Assembly (NCBI GenBank): GCA_023052935.1
Contig: CM041298.1
Coordinates: 57,344,217 to 57,408,216 of the forward strand
DNA from: Piezodorus guildinii
Lineage: Eukaryota; Arthropoda; Insecta; Hemiptera; Pentatomidae
DNA length: 64,000 bases
Reading direction: 5' to 3'
Positions 12,211 through 24,919 of this stretch are shown in pieces (position 1 is the first letter of the stretch; each line of letters begins with the position of its first letter). The notes below the pieces were generated by a model, which saw only the letters and a program-made list of their open reading frames with translations, was not told where the DNA came from and ran no database searches. The position numbers were made by a program, and so were the translations under genes.

Positions 12211-12906
12211 AACCATAATGAATAACCGTTGTTATTATTTGAAAGAAAACAAAAATTCCTTAATGGTAGTCAAAACCAACATGAAACAAATTCAACCTCA
12301 GGAGGCGGAATGTTGCTTGAATATCGATCATTTTTTTTTTTAATGCTTGATTAATCAAAGGAAAGCTCAATATTCTTGTTGACTACATTCAGTTGATGAA
12401 ATTTAATTTTTATAACTTAAATTGTATGTATGCATTAGTGCACGATGCGTACATTAGTTGCGAATCCCAAGGTTCATCAAATGAATATCCTCTCTCAGAG
12501 TTATGCCAGGCTCTTCAGCCTTTTGGAGTCAACTCACAAAGAGCGAGCGCACGCTTAATGCCTCAATCAAGAGTCACTTGATGGCGAATTAGATTTCAAT
12601 CAGGATGTTAAAAAACTGCTGGAAAATTTATTACATGGCCAGTATGGTTTTAAGAAAAATATCTCATTGTACACACGCTGGCTTTAATCAGCAATAATAA
12701 ATAGATCTATATCATATATCACTGTCCTTGAATCCTGGTTCAAAATCGGGAGAAAGTATATATATGAATATACAACACTTCAAAACATTGCAATATAAAA
12801 TAAGTAATGTTTTTTATACTTCAACTTACTGATAAAAAGGAAAAAAAGATCGGTTAATGAAGCGATAATAACAACAAATCTTGAACCTTACAGAAAACCT
12901 TCACGA

Positions 12907-12955
12907 TTTCCTTATTTTCAAAACCCTATAGCTAGTGGTTTTGAAAATAAGGAAA
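12907..12955. repeat. Perfect 19-bp hairpin
   Basis: TTTCCTTATTTTCAAAACC at 12907-12925 pairs with 12937-12955 across an 11-base loop. A second hairpin follows 66 bases later. Confidence 0.85.
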
Positions 12956-13020
12956 AGGTTATAAATACATTGTATATGAAAGGATTGTTTATGTTTTTTT
13001 AATTCGGTGTCTAGTCTGGT

Positions 13021-13072
13021 CTGAATTTGAAGAATGTTTATAAAATCGTGTTTACAAATTCTTCAAATTCAG
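13021..13072. repeat. 15-bp hairpin
   Basis: CTGAATTTGAAGAAT at 13021-13035 pairs with ATTCTTCAAATTCAG at 13058-13072. Together with the hairpin before it, it suggests a decayed inverted-repeat element at 12.9-13.1 kb. Confidence 0.75.
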
Positions 13073-13537
13073 TTTGAAAAATAAAATTCTAAAACAGACT
13101 ATCAAACATCACCAATTATAAAGTTTTCAATGTCCAGACACTATAATAGGTCATTTTTCTCAAGAGTTACAGTCTTAAAATTAAAATATAAGTTATTCAA
13201 ATGTAAAACTAGTTATATATAAAAAAAAAAAAGAAAATGTCTAATTATTAGATTCTGAAGAATATGAATTATTAAAAAATCTATCACTTTTGGCTATAAA
13301 ACTTAACAATAGATCGTGGTGTGGCGTTGTGAAAATACAGCTTGGCATAACATTGTTTTCATATTACATAACTAAATTTAGATCTGACAATTTTTTTTTT
13401 TATTATATCATAACTGCAATGGATAAGCTTTATTTTAGTATTGATTCAATACTACCTAGATAAAATGTAATATACAAATATTCTTAATTATATTTGTTTA
13501 TATAATAAAATATTATAGGAAACTATTTTTTTTTAAT

Positions 13538-13992
13538 TTATTTATTTAAAGAAATTTACAACTGTATTTATACAATACATCAAGTAAATGGGATTGATAT
13601 GAGATTAAGACACATGATTGTCCTGTGAAGAAACTACCCGTTGGTAGAACTCCAATGTCCAATTTACGGTAAGAGGTCTCTTGGCCATCTTCTTTTAAGT
13701 CGCCTCGGTGGATTGTCAGGAATAGATGTTGAGGAGAGGTCACGGATAAGCGGGTTTGAGTGGGCAGGAAGTTTGGAATCAAAGGATGTATATCTGTATC
13801 GGGCTAAGTCTTCAACTAAAAGGATATTTAGGTTTTTATGGATGTTTTTATTTGTAACAAAGTATGGAACATTAAGGATTTTGGATGGCAGGGATTGGAT
13901 GCGAGAGGAATTTGATGGTTTAGTGGACCCCCATAACTCAATGCCGTTGGTTCATATAGGGAAAACAATTTTAAAGTTTACATTAATCATAA
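13538..13992 (-). pseudogene. Jockey-like LINE 3' end, 5'-truncated
   Basis: Minus-strand pieces read NGIELWGSTKPSNSSRIQSL, SKILNVPYFVTNKNIHKNL and PPRRLKRRWPRDLLP, the Jockey C-terminus. Frame breaks are present. The 3' end has an AATAAA-rich tail near 13540. It is closely related to the + copy at 14283-14870. Confidence 0.8.
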
Positions 13993-14079
13993 CAATATGT
14001 ATTTGTATATAATACAAGCTATCTGATTATTATGTAATATGAGCTTCTAACGCATAATCAATATGAAAATTAAAAAAAA

Positions 14080-14104
14080 TAATATATATATATATATATA
14101 TATA
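14080..14104. repeat. (TA)n microsatellite
   Basis: About 24 bases of alternating AT between the two Jockey-like remnants. Confidence 0.95.
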
Positions 14105-14282
14105 AATTTCAACAAAAAATTTTATTATTTAAATTTTGTCGTTAATATTATAAACAGAAAATTACTTGGTGGGTTTGATTATGTTCTAGAAAACTAATAG
14201 TCAGTGAAACCCAAAACCTAAGTGGTTGTAGAATTTAACAATGTCTATAATTAAAACGTAAAAGATTAAATTTAAATTAAAA

Positions 14283-14870
14283 ATCCCTAGGACTCCATCT
14301 TGACAAACGTCTTACATAGAATCCTCACATGAGACTAAAGAAACTGCCCGTAGATACCCATTACTACAACATTAACTCGACAAACGTTTAAAACTTCCAA
14401 AAACCTCATTTATGTTACCGTCATCAGACCCATCTGGACGTATGGAATCGAGGTTTGGGGCTCTAAGCCATCTAATTCCACCCGCATCCAATCCTTACAG
14501 TCCAAAATCCTTCACGAAATCCTAAATGCTCCTTATTTCGTCACAAATAAAATCATCCATAACGACCTATCCCATTTGTTGCAGACCTTTCTCGTAACAG
14601 ATATACCACTTTTGATTCCAAACCCCAACCCATATAAACCCTCTTGTGAGCAACCTATCAACCTCACATATTCCTTACAGCCCTCTGAGGCGATTGAAAA
14701 TAAGATGGCCTCGGGATCTACTTCCTTAAATAAACATCGAAGTTCTACCGCTGGGTAGTTTCTTCACAAGCCTTTCACGCCCTTTATTATAATTCATCAC
14801 TTTTACTTATTGTATTTATGTTAATATACAGTTGTAAAATTCAATAAAATATAAATAAATTAAAAATTAT
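14283..14870 (+). pseudogene. Jockey-like LINE 3' end, 5'-truncated
   Basis: The + strand reads LGLHLDKRLT (broken), then IRPIWTYGIEVWGSKPSNS, SLQSKILHEILNAPYFVTN and KIIHNDLSHLLQ, ending in a region like RRLKIRWPRDLLP. The tail near 14840-14870 contains AATAAA. Its 5' end faces the 5' end of the minus-strand copy, 290 bases away. Confidence 0.82.
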
Positions 14871-16159
14871 ATTTAATGTCAATGTGAAGGAACCAGTGTG
14901 TAAATCAGATTTTTGTTTCGTTCATTAAAACATAACCATAAAACTAATAAAGAAAGATTAATACTTATTTCAGAAAACCCATATATCCAAACTATAATGT
15001 AAAATGCTGAAACATAATAACATTGCAGATAAGAAATGTTAAAAAAATTATCATTGTTTTTTTTTAATGCAGAATTATCAGCGATATAATACTATTTTAT
15101 CATTAGTCTTGATTTTATTAAAATAATTCAAAAATGTTTTAAGCATAGTTTTATTAAAGGGATTTGCGTGAGGATGAAGGAGGTTAAGGAGAATATTCTG
15201 TATTTATAATTAAAATAATTTGAAGGATTGACGATTATAAATATATATATTTGTGTTGATTTGAGAAAACTATATGATTGGAGGGTACTCACCACCATGG
15301 TGCTGCGGAGCTGGCTCAAAGTTGACTGCCGACCCCACCCAGCTCCGCCCTACTCCACGGATTTTATTTTCATTCATCTCTGGTCGTGTCTTCCGAAATA
15401 TAGTCCATCCGTCATGTTCTTCTTCGGGAGGTTCAGTGCACCTTCCAGGGTAGAGGCATTCCAGCAGCAGCTGGATATTTCAATCGAGCCAGGGCATATC
15501 CCTTCAATACGCATTGCATAAGTTATGCAACGTAACTTACATTTAGAGGAGTTCAGAACCTTCGAAACTATTTAAAGAAAATGTCAAGTACTCCTACGTA
15601 TAATAAAAAATAGTATCCATAGTACATTGAAAAGAAAATATATAAAATGAAATAAAAAACTTCTTTATTATCCTGGGACTAAAGTCCCTAAAGAATAAAA
15701 TAAAAATACAGATTTGATGACGGGAACAATGTTTTCATAGTTTTAAATAACAAATAGCTAAACTAAAATAATTAATAGAGGCTAAAAAATATGTACATAT
15801 TTACGAATCAGACTCTTTGAATGAAAAAGCCACCTTAACTCGGCGTAATGCTGGATTATATGCGTGTCTCTGGTGATCCTTAATACAAATCGTATCATAC
15901 AGTTCATAATACTATAATTTTGCTTCGAGCCCATCTGAAAATGCTATAAAGGAATTATATGAAACAATTAAGCATAGATATATTTCTATCTCTATAGCAA
16001 TCAAATTACTCAATCTATCCTATATCTGAACTGATACAAAAGATGAAACATTCCTCTTGTTCGTCTTGTTAAGTATAACACTGACAGATAAAAGCCTCCC
16101 TATAAGTCGGCCACTGGACTGCTATTTAGTCAAATCCAAATATTTTCCATACAAATTAC
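14871..16159. other. Spacer, one GC-richer block
   Basis: 15295-15520 is GC-richer (CCATGGTGCTGCGGAGCTGG and on) and open for 97 codons on + without a known motif. It could be an unrecognised retroelement piece. The rest is AT-rich with nothing seen. Confidence 0.45.
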
Positions 16160-16445
16160 GACCCAGAAAATGCCTTTTACAAAATGAGCAAGTTGTGATC
16201 ATCAGACTCTGGCCGGGTCAAAACAAGATGAGGGCACATCTATATAAAAGTTTAATATTAGTTAAAGCTCTCTCTGTGAATACCGAACATGACATCCTCT
16301 AGGCGTGTTCTCAGCCAGAGGACATCAGGAGGCGGATCCCGCCATACCTTACAGCCTTCGTGACCAAGCTCTATGGTGGCTTGGAGCACCGTCCAGCATA
16401 CAGTTTTGATTCCAAACATAAACGTTTGAGGGAAGATCGACGAAG
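16160..16445 (+). pseudogene. LINE C-terminal remnant (RNase H/post-RT region)
   Basis: Fragments read RLWPGQNKMRAHLYKSL and, in another frame, IPPYLTAFVTKLYGGLEHR. These resemble the LRTGHNRLRAHMF...LYG.LEDL tail of some insect LINEs. They are broken by stops. The assignment rests on short similarity only. Confidence 0.5.
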
Positions 16446-16744
16446 AAGAAGTCACTGACGATTAGTACAACAGTGAAACAAATGTCTTAGTTAGAAAGAT
16501 TATTTAAGGCATCATCTACCCCGTTTTTGCGATTTATTGTCAAGTAAACACATATTAAATGGACTATAAATAGCTGCTCTACAACATCAACATAGTAAAT
16601 AATTTAATTTGAACTCTTAGCGAATTTTAGGGTGATGGAATTCCACCTGCTTCAACCACTCTCACCCTGCTTCAACTCCACACATGATGTTAGTTCCAGG
16701 GTTGTACCATGTTCCATTTTGGGTGGTATGACGATCATCAGTAA

Positions 16745-17035
16745 CCCTAAAAGGGTGCTTGATTTGTATTCAATGATGTTTCACGAATCAGCCTTAAGAG
16801 TTTGATTAAGAGATGAAGCTTGAACGGTTCGTAGAGATATAGATAAAAGCTTATCCTGACTAATTCATTGCAACTGCACATCGCATGATAACCAGTTCCA
16901 TTTTCTCTCTCACATTTTGCAGACCAGCGATTCATCTAAACCCATATTGTGGAGGTGCTTGTTAAGCTCATAATGTCCTGTCAATCTCCTCAGGATCGTT
17001 TGATACATTATGAATTAGTTTAGTGATCAAGCTAT
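16745..17035 (-). pseudogene. LINE C-terminal Cys/His region remnant
   Basis: The minus strand reads ILRRLTGHYELNKHLHNMGL, ESLVCKM, then after a shift YHAMCSCNELVRISFYLY. This resembles the TGH..L..HL..MG....C..C...E...H...C tail of LINE ORF2. The flanks at 16625-16740 and 17081-17170 are similar to each other (a duplicated block with GGGATTTC/GGAATTCC and TTCCATTTT), so a local duplication probably surrounds it. Confidence 0.65.
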
Positions 17036-17602
17036 CAGATTTGCACACCCACATATAGGATAAAATAATCAGATTTTAGGTACAATGGGATTTCAGCTGT
17101 TCCGACCACTCTATTTGGGACTTCACACTGATGGTTGTTGCATGCTCCATTTTAGGTGACTCACAAGTTATTTCAAAACCCTTATCTCAGACATGATCCA
17201 TCATAATCCTATGCCACACAAGCTAGTTTCTTTGATTTCCGTCTACCTTTCTTCCTTCCTGTCTCCTTATTCTTATCTTGTTTTTTTTTCTTTTTTCTAT
17301 AAATTACCTAATATTGAAAAATCCTTTTAAATACTTAAATTGTAAAATATTAAGAACCATAATGATTTAAAATAAGAGCAGAGTTATTTTGACTACTGGT
17401 ATATTCTTTGAGTTCAATAAATTAAAATAAACAGATTTTCTCTACAAGACTTATAATATTATGTTGTGAATTTAATTAACTGTATAATAGTTATTTATTA
17501 CAGTAGTCTCGGAATGATATTTAGAAGTAAGAATATCCATAAAAAATATTCATATACATCAAACTATGTAATTGTATTATTTATGCCAGATTATATTTTC
17601 AG

Positions 17603-17684
17603 GTTGCTGGAAAACGTGATCCTGCTCAAGAAGCAGAGGCACAGGAATGGATTGAAACTATAATTGGAGAGCGGTTCCCACCAG
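17603..17684 (+). CDS. Mp20: Mp20 exon encoding start of CH domain
   Basis: The acceptor is TATATTTTCAG at 17592-17602 and the donor GT is at 17685. The 82 bases give 27 codons, starting VAGKRDPAQEAEAQ and ending GERFPP, plus the first base of a Gly codon completed in the next exon. The upstream reading has no Met in a family-like context, so this is an internal exon. Confidence 0.95.
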
Positions 17685-20600
17685 GTCATTAAAATATACC
17701 AAATAAATTCAGAAGGAATATGGCTATAATGGTTGCCTGCAACATACTTCATTCTATTTGATTTTATTTGTTGTTGACTGAGAATCATATCATCTTCCTT
17801 CTGAGTTATCTAACAGACAATATTGATATTCATTACAACATAAAAAAATTAAGAATCATTTTAAATTATTTAAATAGAATCTTATATACTTAACACTTAT
17901 TTTATGAACATGATATTTATCATATAATTCTGAAATTGATTAATCTATAGAAACCTCCATGTTTAAAAAATGAAACTAAAGAATAAATTAACCTTCTTTT
18001 TATTTTTTTAAGGACATGATAATTTCAATTAATCCTTTTTCTTTTTTTTTCTCTTCTGTTCTTTTCATTATTCCTTCAAAATTTTCTTCCAGATCCGGTT
18101 TTTCTGACCTCTACCCTTCCAACTTACATCTGTTTCATTCTTTGAATCGCTCCTTTTCAACCACCTTTTCCTATCCGAATCAAATAGACAATAAACTCAC
18201 AGTGCAGATACAGGAAATACCAATTTAGCTTTGTTTTTTATTTATTTTTAATTTCATTTAATGATTGATCATTTTTTTTTTCGTTTAACCTCCGCAGCTT
18301 AAAAGCTTGATTTGTATTTATGTACATAGGTCAGTACTTCAATTTATAATTTTAATTTACCTTTTGGTATTTTAATTTAAGACCACACTGTTCTGGTCAT
18401 CAAATTTGTATTTTAATTTTATTCTTAAGGGGCTTTAGTCACAGGAGAATAAAGACATTTTTTGAGAGAAGTTGGTTGAGGGTGCAGTCAATTTAACACA
18501 CAATTAAGCGTAAACTTAATTTATTGGTGCTGACGTTTCGGCCTAAATTATAGGCCTTCTTCAGGGTGGTTGTGTGAGCTGAGAAGGCGTCAGTCAACAA
18601 CAATGGTCAGTCAGCAACAAGGCGTCAGTCAACACAATCCATATATACTATTGCCATTGTTGTTGACTGACACTTTCTCAGCTCACACAACCACTCTGAA
18701 GAAGGCCTATAATTTAGGCCGAAATGTCGGCACCAATAAATTAAGTTTACGCTTAATTGTGTGTTAAATTGACTGCACCCTCAACCAACTTCTCTCATAT
18801 ATACACTACATCCACCACAACAACCTTAGTCTTTATAATAAATCTCTAATATTTAAAGCAAGAGGAGAACTGATGGGACTTAATTATCAGCCATGGAGGA
18901 GGGATAGGATACCTACCTGTGCTATGTGCAACCTAAATGTGCCAGAGGATACCTACCACTTTTTGGCAATATGTCCTATATTAAAGGAGTTCAGGATGAA
19001 ATACTTGGGAAAATATAAGTTAACTCCAGAAGAGATAATAGATAGACTAAATGGGCTAGATTGGGTTAAATTTGCAGCATATTTAAATAAATCATTAAAA
19101 TACAGAAATTTTTTGGTACAGCATTTCAATTATTAAATTTTTACAATCAATAAAAATAAATTATAACATTACTAAAAATATAAATTATTATCAAAACTGA
19201 AAAAAAGAAAAGAAAAAGGGGCAACTCGACAGACGGCTTAACGCCATTGTCTTGTGGGCTTTGATCTAAAAAAAATGTATATATATATGTTATTACTATT
19301 TTGTATATTATGTAAATAAAGCATTTATTCATTCATTCATTCATTCATATACACACAGTCAACCATTGCCACTTCATAAAGACATTTTTTATTCTATCAT
19401 TTTCCTATGGTTCCCTCTTCTATTCTGAGACCACTTAAAACCGTTTATTTCTTTTCCTCTTGTAGTCCTGCCATTCCAAAGCTTTAATATTTCCATTTTT
19501 CCCTATTTTTATTTCTTTCTAAATCTTACATGGTCTCTTAAAATAATATTTAATATGTAAAATTGTAGGCTTACCATATGAATTGGCACTTCGTGATGGT
19601 ATTATTCTCTGCAAGCTGATGAACCGATTAATGCCTGGCTGTATACAAAAAATCAACTACTCAGGCGGAGACTACAAAATGATGGACAATATTAACCAGT
19701 AAGATTATAATTTTTTTTAATGCAGCTTTGGTTAAAAAAGTATAAGCATCAAAGACACTGTATTTACTATTGATAGCACAATCCATATTTCATCAATTAT
19801 TGTAGTATCTTTATTTAATTTTGTTTATGATATAATAATTTTTGGAATTAAACAAAAAAAAAAAAAAACCTGTACCACCACAACCCATGAAGGGTCTTGG
19901 GCTCAGTACATACAGAGATTCGTACTGTTTCTATGCCAATGGCCATGCAATGAGGTGATTAGGCCTTGATCATGCCCAGCTGTCAGGTTTTTTTCCAATT
20001 TTTCGCATACCCACTTTATATAGGCTGGGTGGAATTAAACAAAATCAATTTTAATTAACATTCTTATTAGTAACGAAAAGAAAATTAGCTTTGAAATAAA
20101 TTCATATGAGACAAAATAATTATAATGCTTTCATTTCATTAAATTATTTATACAAAGTAGTGGAGTTTTGTCATAGAAAATTAATGGTAATACCTAATGA
20201 GTTTAACTAAATTTCTTTATACAAGAACTTGTACAAATAAACATGCTCTGTATTTAAATATGATATATTTAAATACATTAGGTTCACAAGTTCCATTAAA
20301 AATAAAAATATTATAAATGATACAGTAGTACGACAGAAGAATAGTTGACTGGTAAACTAATTCTAAGGGATATTGATTGAGAAGATAATAGAAAAAACAC
20401 GTGAATAAGTAAATTAGTTTATTTCAGTCAAAATTCAAGTATTTGTTTTTTTTTTTAAATTAACCCTACTCATATTCTTCCACCATCACTAACTAAACTG
20501 AAAATACAACATTCTCATCTTTCTCTTACAAATCCTAAAATAAGTAAAAATATGTATCAAGGAATCATTAACCAAAGATATAAAATATCATACAATCCTA

Positions 20601-23600
20601 TGTAATTTGGTTAAATATATTGATTCTGATAGGAATAAAAGATAAAGTGTTTTATAATGCTTAGTCATTTATGTGATACGATTACTGCTAATTTTGGGTT
20701 CATAACTTTTCTAAATAATTAAATAAATAACCTAATAAATAATAATAAAAATAATAAAAAATAATCTAATATTATGCTAGATCTTCCGTTGATATAAATA
20801 TATTGATATAACAAATGTTTCTCTTTTTAAAGATTTACTGAGTAAAAAGTAATTTATTTCCCTTTCCCAAGTATTATGTCATCATCTACCTTAAAAGGGT
20901 TAACACCTGTTTATAATAAATTATAAATAATATATTAATAATTATGAATGAATCACGTAATACTATAAATCAAATACTATTAATCGTAATTAATACAACA
21001 TTAATTAATATACATATGAGATAAAGTGGTCGTTTTTATCAATCACGCTAAGGTTAATAATTAAATTTAAATATATGATGTTTACGATGTTTATGTAAGA
21101 AAAAGAAAGAAGTAGATTAATGAAGAAAAACTGTTGTTGCAAAGAAAAGTCAGGAAAAAGCTTATGTTTGTGGAAAGGGTTGCTGGGACTACCAAGAGAG
21201 CTTGTCTCAAAGCTTGTCTAGGTGTCTAAAAAAACCATAAGTGTCATTATAGTTGGCAAAAGACCATGTAGTAGATTAAGACAAGTCAGAATAAGTTTTG
21301 CATTTCTTATTTGTTTGTTCCTGGCTAGAGGAAGTGAAATTAATTAGGTTGAAGAATAAATATTAGCCTTCTTCACCCCAAAAATTTATGTTCAAGGATT
21401 TTGCCTTGCATCAGCCCTTGCCAATCTTTTGCATGAGTTGACATTTAACAGATGCAAGGCACTATTTAATAGTAATAGCAAAACTACAAAATAAATGGTG
21501 GAAGTATTATTTGCAAAAATAAGACAGTATAATCTATTATATTATTTTATCTTGTCAGTCAAATTAATAGTTCCAATATAAATATGGATATAATTTGAAA
21601 AATAAAAGTAAATAGTACTATATTCAAGTCTTGTGAAAGGGATGTAGCTCTTGAGAAGAAGTTAACTTGGAATGCAGTCATGAAAACATTTAATTATGTA
21701 GTATTAATTGTTTGTTTATTTTATTTAACGTCACGTTATATATTGAGGCTAATGGGCGAGGCTACAGTGGGAGTCCTAAATTTTACCTATCCAAGTTTAA
21801 TTAGGATAAGGATCTTCAATGAGTACCTAACATCAAACAGGCTCGGGACCACCTTTTCATGTCCCCTCCAAAGGACACCATAACAAAGGATTTTTTACTC
21901 CAATTAAAAAATCATAGGGCCATCTGAACCCAGTGAACTTGGGCATAGCAGACTGCTATGCTAGCCACTATGCTATAGGTGATGCCTAGAAACTTAATTT
22001 ATTGTGCCAAATTTTGTGAACTTCTTAAGGGATGTAAAACAGAAGATAACAAGCAGTTGTATAAAACAATAGCAATTATAGTATAATTTCTATTACATAT
22101 TGTTTCTAACTGTTAGTATAATTTTTATTATGAATAGTCTTTGTGATTTTCTCTCATTACTCAATATTTGTCATTTTTTCTTTATATCTGTCCAAAATAT
22201 ATTTTTAAATTTTTTTTATACAACTGGTTGTTATCTTATGTTTTATAGCCCTGAAGAAGGCTTAAAATTTAGGCCAAAACATTGCCAGAATAAATTAAGT
22301 TTCTACTTAATTAAGTGTTTTGATGACTGCACCCCGAATTAACTTCTTCTAAATATCTACATACAATCAATCATTCTGGTAGCTTTCATATACTTTAAAA
22401 TGTTCCTGATTATAATTCTTATATTTTCTTTATATGGAAAAGAACTATCTATATTTATTATTTACACAGATATTTCTGTCATTGGAATAAATGTTACACA
22501 GTAAATGATGCATTATCACAGTTTTGACATGTCGGTCAAACTAGCCCTTAAAGCAAATGGAATTTACAGGTCGGCATGGTGTGTCCAATTCTTATCTCAC
22601 TTATTATTGAACAGTTTTTTGGCGCTATGCCTTTCAAAGGCAGCTAGACATAATTTTTTGTCTTTTATTAGATTCTAGGAGTTAAACAGAACTAATATTT
22701 TTATAGTACTAATAGATAATGGGAGTAAAATAGATCATTTAAACTTCAAGGTTTATAAGCATTTATGAGACTAACTTTAGAACCAATAGGCAAGTTTTCA
22801 TTTACATTGTTATTTTTAAAAAGATATTTAAAAACTGTACCGAATGATATCAAATTTTAATGTACAATTCAAATATAATACAATGTGAACAGCTATATTT
22901 AATCATATAAAAAGTAAATTTTTATTATTTTTCAATTATTTAATGTAATTCCTTTACTCAGATATAGATAGCTTTTGTGTTATGTTGAAACATGCTATTC
23001 TTAGAGAAGGTAATCCCAAAAAGCTTTATTTCTATCTATTATACTTTTAATAAAGAAATGTATGCACTCTACATAAAAAAATGGAGCTATAAAACTATTT
23101 AACACATTTTATTTGTTCAAAACCTGCATAACCAAAAATCGAGGAATCGGAAATCTCTTCCAACTAACTTTTGCAATGTCCGAGGGTAGCTCATTTGAGA
23201 ATTGAGACAGAAAACTAACGATGTGTTAGTTTGTTTGTTCATTTAACGTCACTTTATGCTACTTAGGCTATTCAGACGATGTTAAAGTGGGAGTCCTAAA
23301 TTTTGGCTATCCAGGTTTAATTAGGATAGGGATCTTTAAGGAGTATCTGACATCGCACTGGCTCGGGACCACCTTTTTAAGTCCCCTTCGAAGGACGGCA
23401 TAACCAAGGATTTTTTACTCTCATTAAAAATCAGATAGCCATCTGCCGGGTTCGAACCCCCTGTCTTGGAGTCAGAAGGCTGTTATGTTCGCCACTACAT
23501 CACAAGTGACCTCTGTTACGGAGCGTAGACAAATCGAGGAGGTAATTCGATTAGACTCTCTGGTATTTGAATTCAATCCATTACTTTGCAAAATAATGCC

Positions 23601-24870
23601 CAAAAAGAAGTAGTATATACTCTTTTGTATGTTGATATGTTTAGTTAATTTATTTTATATATTAAAAACTTTTTTTTTAAATAAACAATCTGAATAAGTA
23701 ATTTGCTGTATGAGTTTAAAACCCATATTATGTAAACGCATGCCTGGTAACTATCCCACAAAGAAGTGTGAATATCCCATTAAATACTTGTGTAAACGTT
23801 ACTACACAGACCCAAGTTATGCGATTTGTCAAAGTTCGAATGTGTGCAGAAAAGTAATCAGAAATGGTTTGAGATGGGGGTGTGGGAACTATAGTAACCT
23901 GTTACCGAAAAGTAACTTTCATACTCCGTCACTGTTCCGCAGTACTGCTATCTGTGAACCATAACGTGAACTCAATCTACGTAAGAGCTCCTCTAATTTG
24001 CTGTACCCCTGGTAGGAAAACCGCCGGTTGCAGACAGCTGGGCTGTCAAATTTGATGGACGTGCTGTTTGTCGTACCACTACCACCAATACACATGTATA
24101 AAACACCACATACACACGCACCCCTATAGCCGACACCCCTCGCGAGGAAATATTCCCGCAGCCTGGGGAAAGCTACCAGGAGCACAGCCTCTAGCAGAAG
24201 TTAAAAATGAAATACCATAATTTTTTTTGCTTAGGACCTTCTCACTCTTTTTAACCCTTCAACACAAATTTTTCTTTCAAGGGAAGGGACACAACAAATG
24301 AGTCACTGCTTTGGAATAAACTTTTTTTGGCGATTCAACTTTCAAAACATTGAACACATATCTCGAGCTTTAAAAATGATACTGGTCTAATTTTCCTATT
24401 GAAACATTTCCTTTTCTGAGTATTTTAAAAGAAAAATACAAAATTAATTTTAAAAATGGCATTTTGGTAAAATAAATTGAAAACAAAGATCAGTCGTGTC
24501 AGCTAGCCTCATACATTGTATTTTCAGCAATAATTGTGAATTTTTTTCTTTTGACATCAAAAAATAAATTCCAACATTCAAGATGTTCGAGAATATTATG
24601 AAAAAAAAAAAAATTATTTTTTCAGTTCTAAGAAAGTTCAAAATTGTTAAACCAGAATTTAGGTTTAGAGCGTTTAGAACTCGTCTTAAGTTAATTCGAT
24701 TTCCTTGTTCTTTGGTTTATGATTGGATTAAAACAGGATAATTAAAGAATACAAACGAAGTTTTTAGAATTAATGGTCGTTCTAAAATATGTAGAAAAAA
24801 CACATGTTTATCAACAATTCTCATCGTTTGAGATCCTGTTAAACAATCTCTGCAAATTTATTTTAATTGT

Positions 24871-24919
<49 letters not shown>

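Larger units (their letters stand above)
11346..12906. other. Spacer with minor repeats
   Basis: It holds the local duplication at 11655-11935 and a short R1 piece at 12105-12210. 12390-12700 is somewhat richer in GC but no product is recognised. Confidence 0.5.
17685..19568 (+). other. Mp20 intron after first visible exon
   Basis: A 1.9 kb intron. It holds AT-rich sequence without a recognisable gene to about 18460, then a Penelope-type foldback (18464-18797) abutting a LINE 3' end (18800-19348), then about 220 bases with no feature seen. Confidence 0.85.

Noticed and set aside
13641..14012. 123-codon open frame on +
   Set aside because: Shadow of the Jockey-like remnant, whose real sense is the minus strand.
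16057..16302. 81-codon open frame on + as a host exon
   Set aside because: The later part resembles a LINE tail (GQNKMRAHL) and a stop separates it from the rest; no splice sites support an exon.
23710..23964. 84-codon open frame on + rich in Cys and Lys
   Set aside because: Spans the border of a GC-rich block, has no recognised motif and no splice-site support.
24872..24915. 44-base A run considered as an mRNA-type poly(A) tail on the + strand
   Set aside because: It lies at the 3' side of a minus-strand SINE, inside its target duplications; nothing upstream on + looks like a retroposed transcript.
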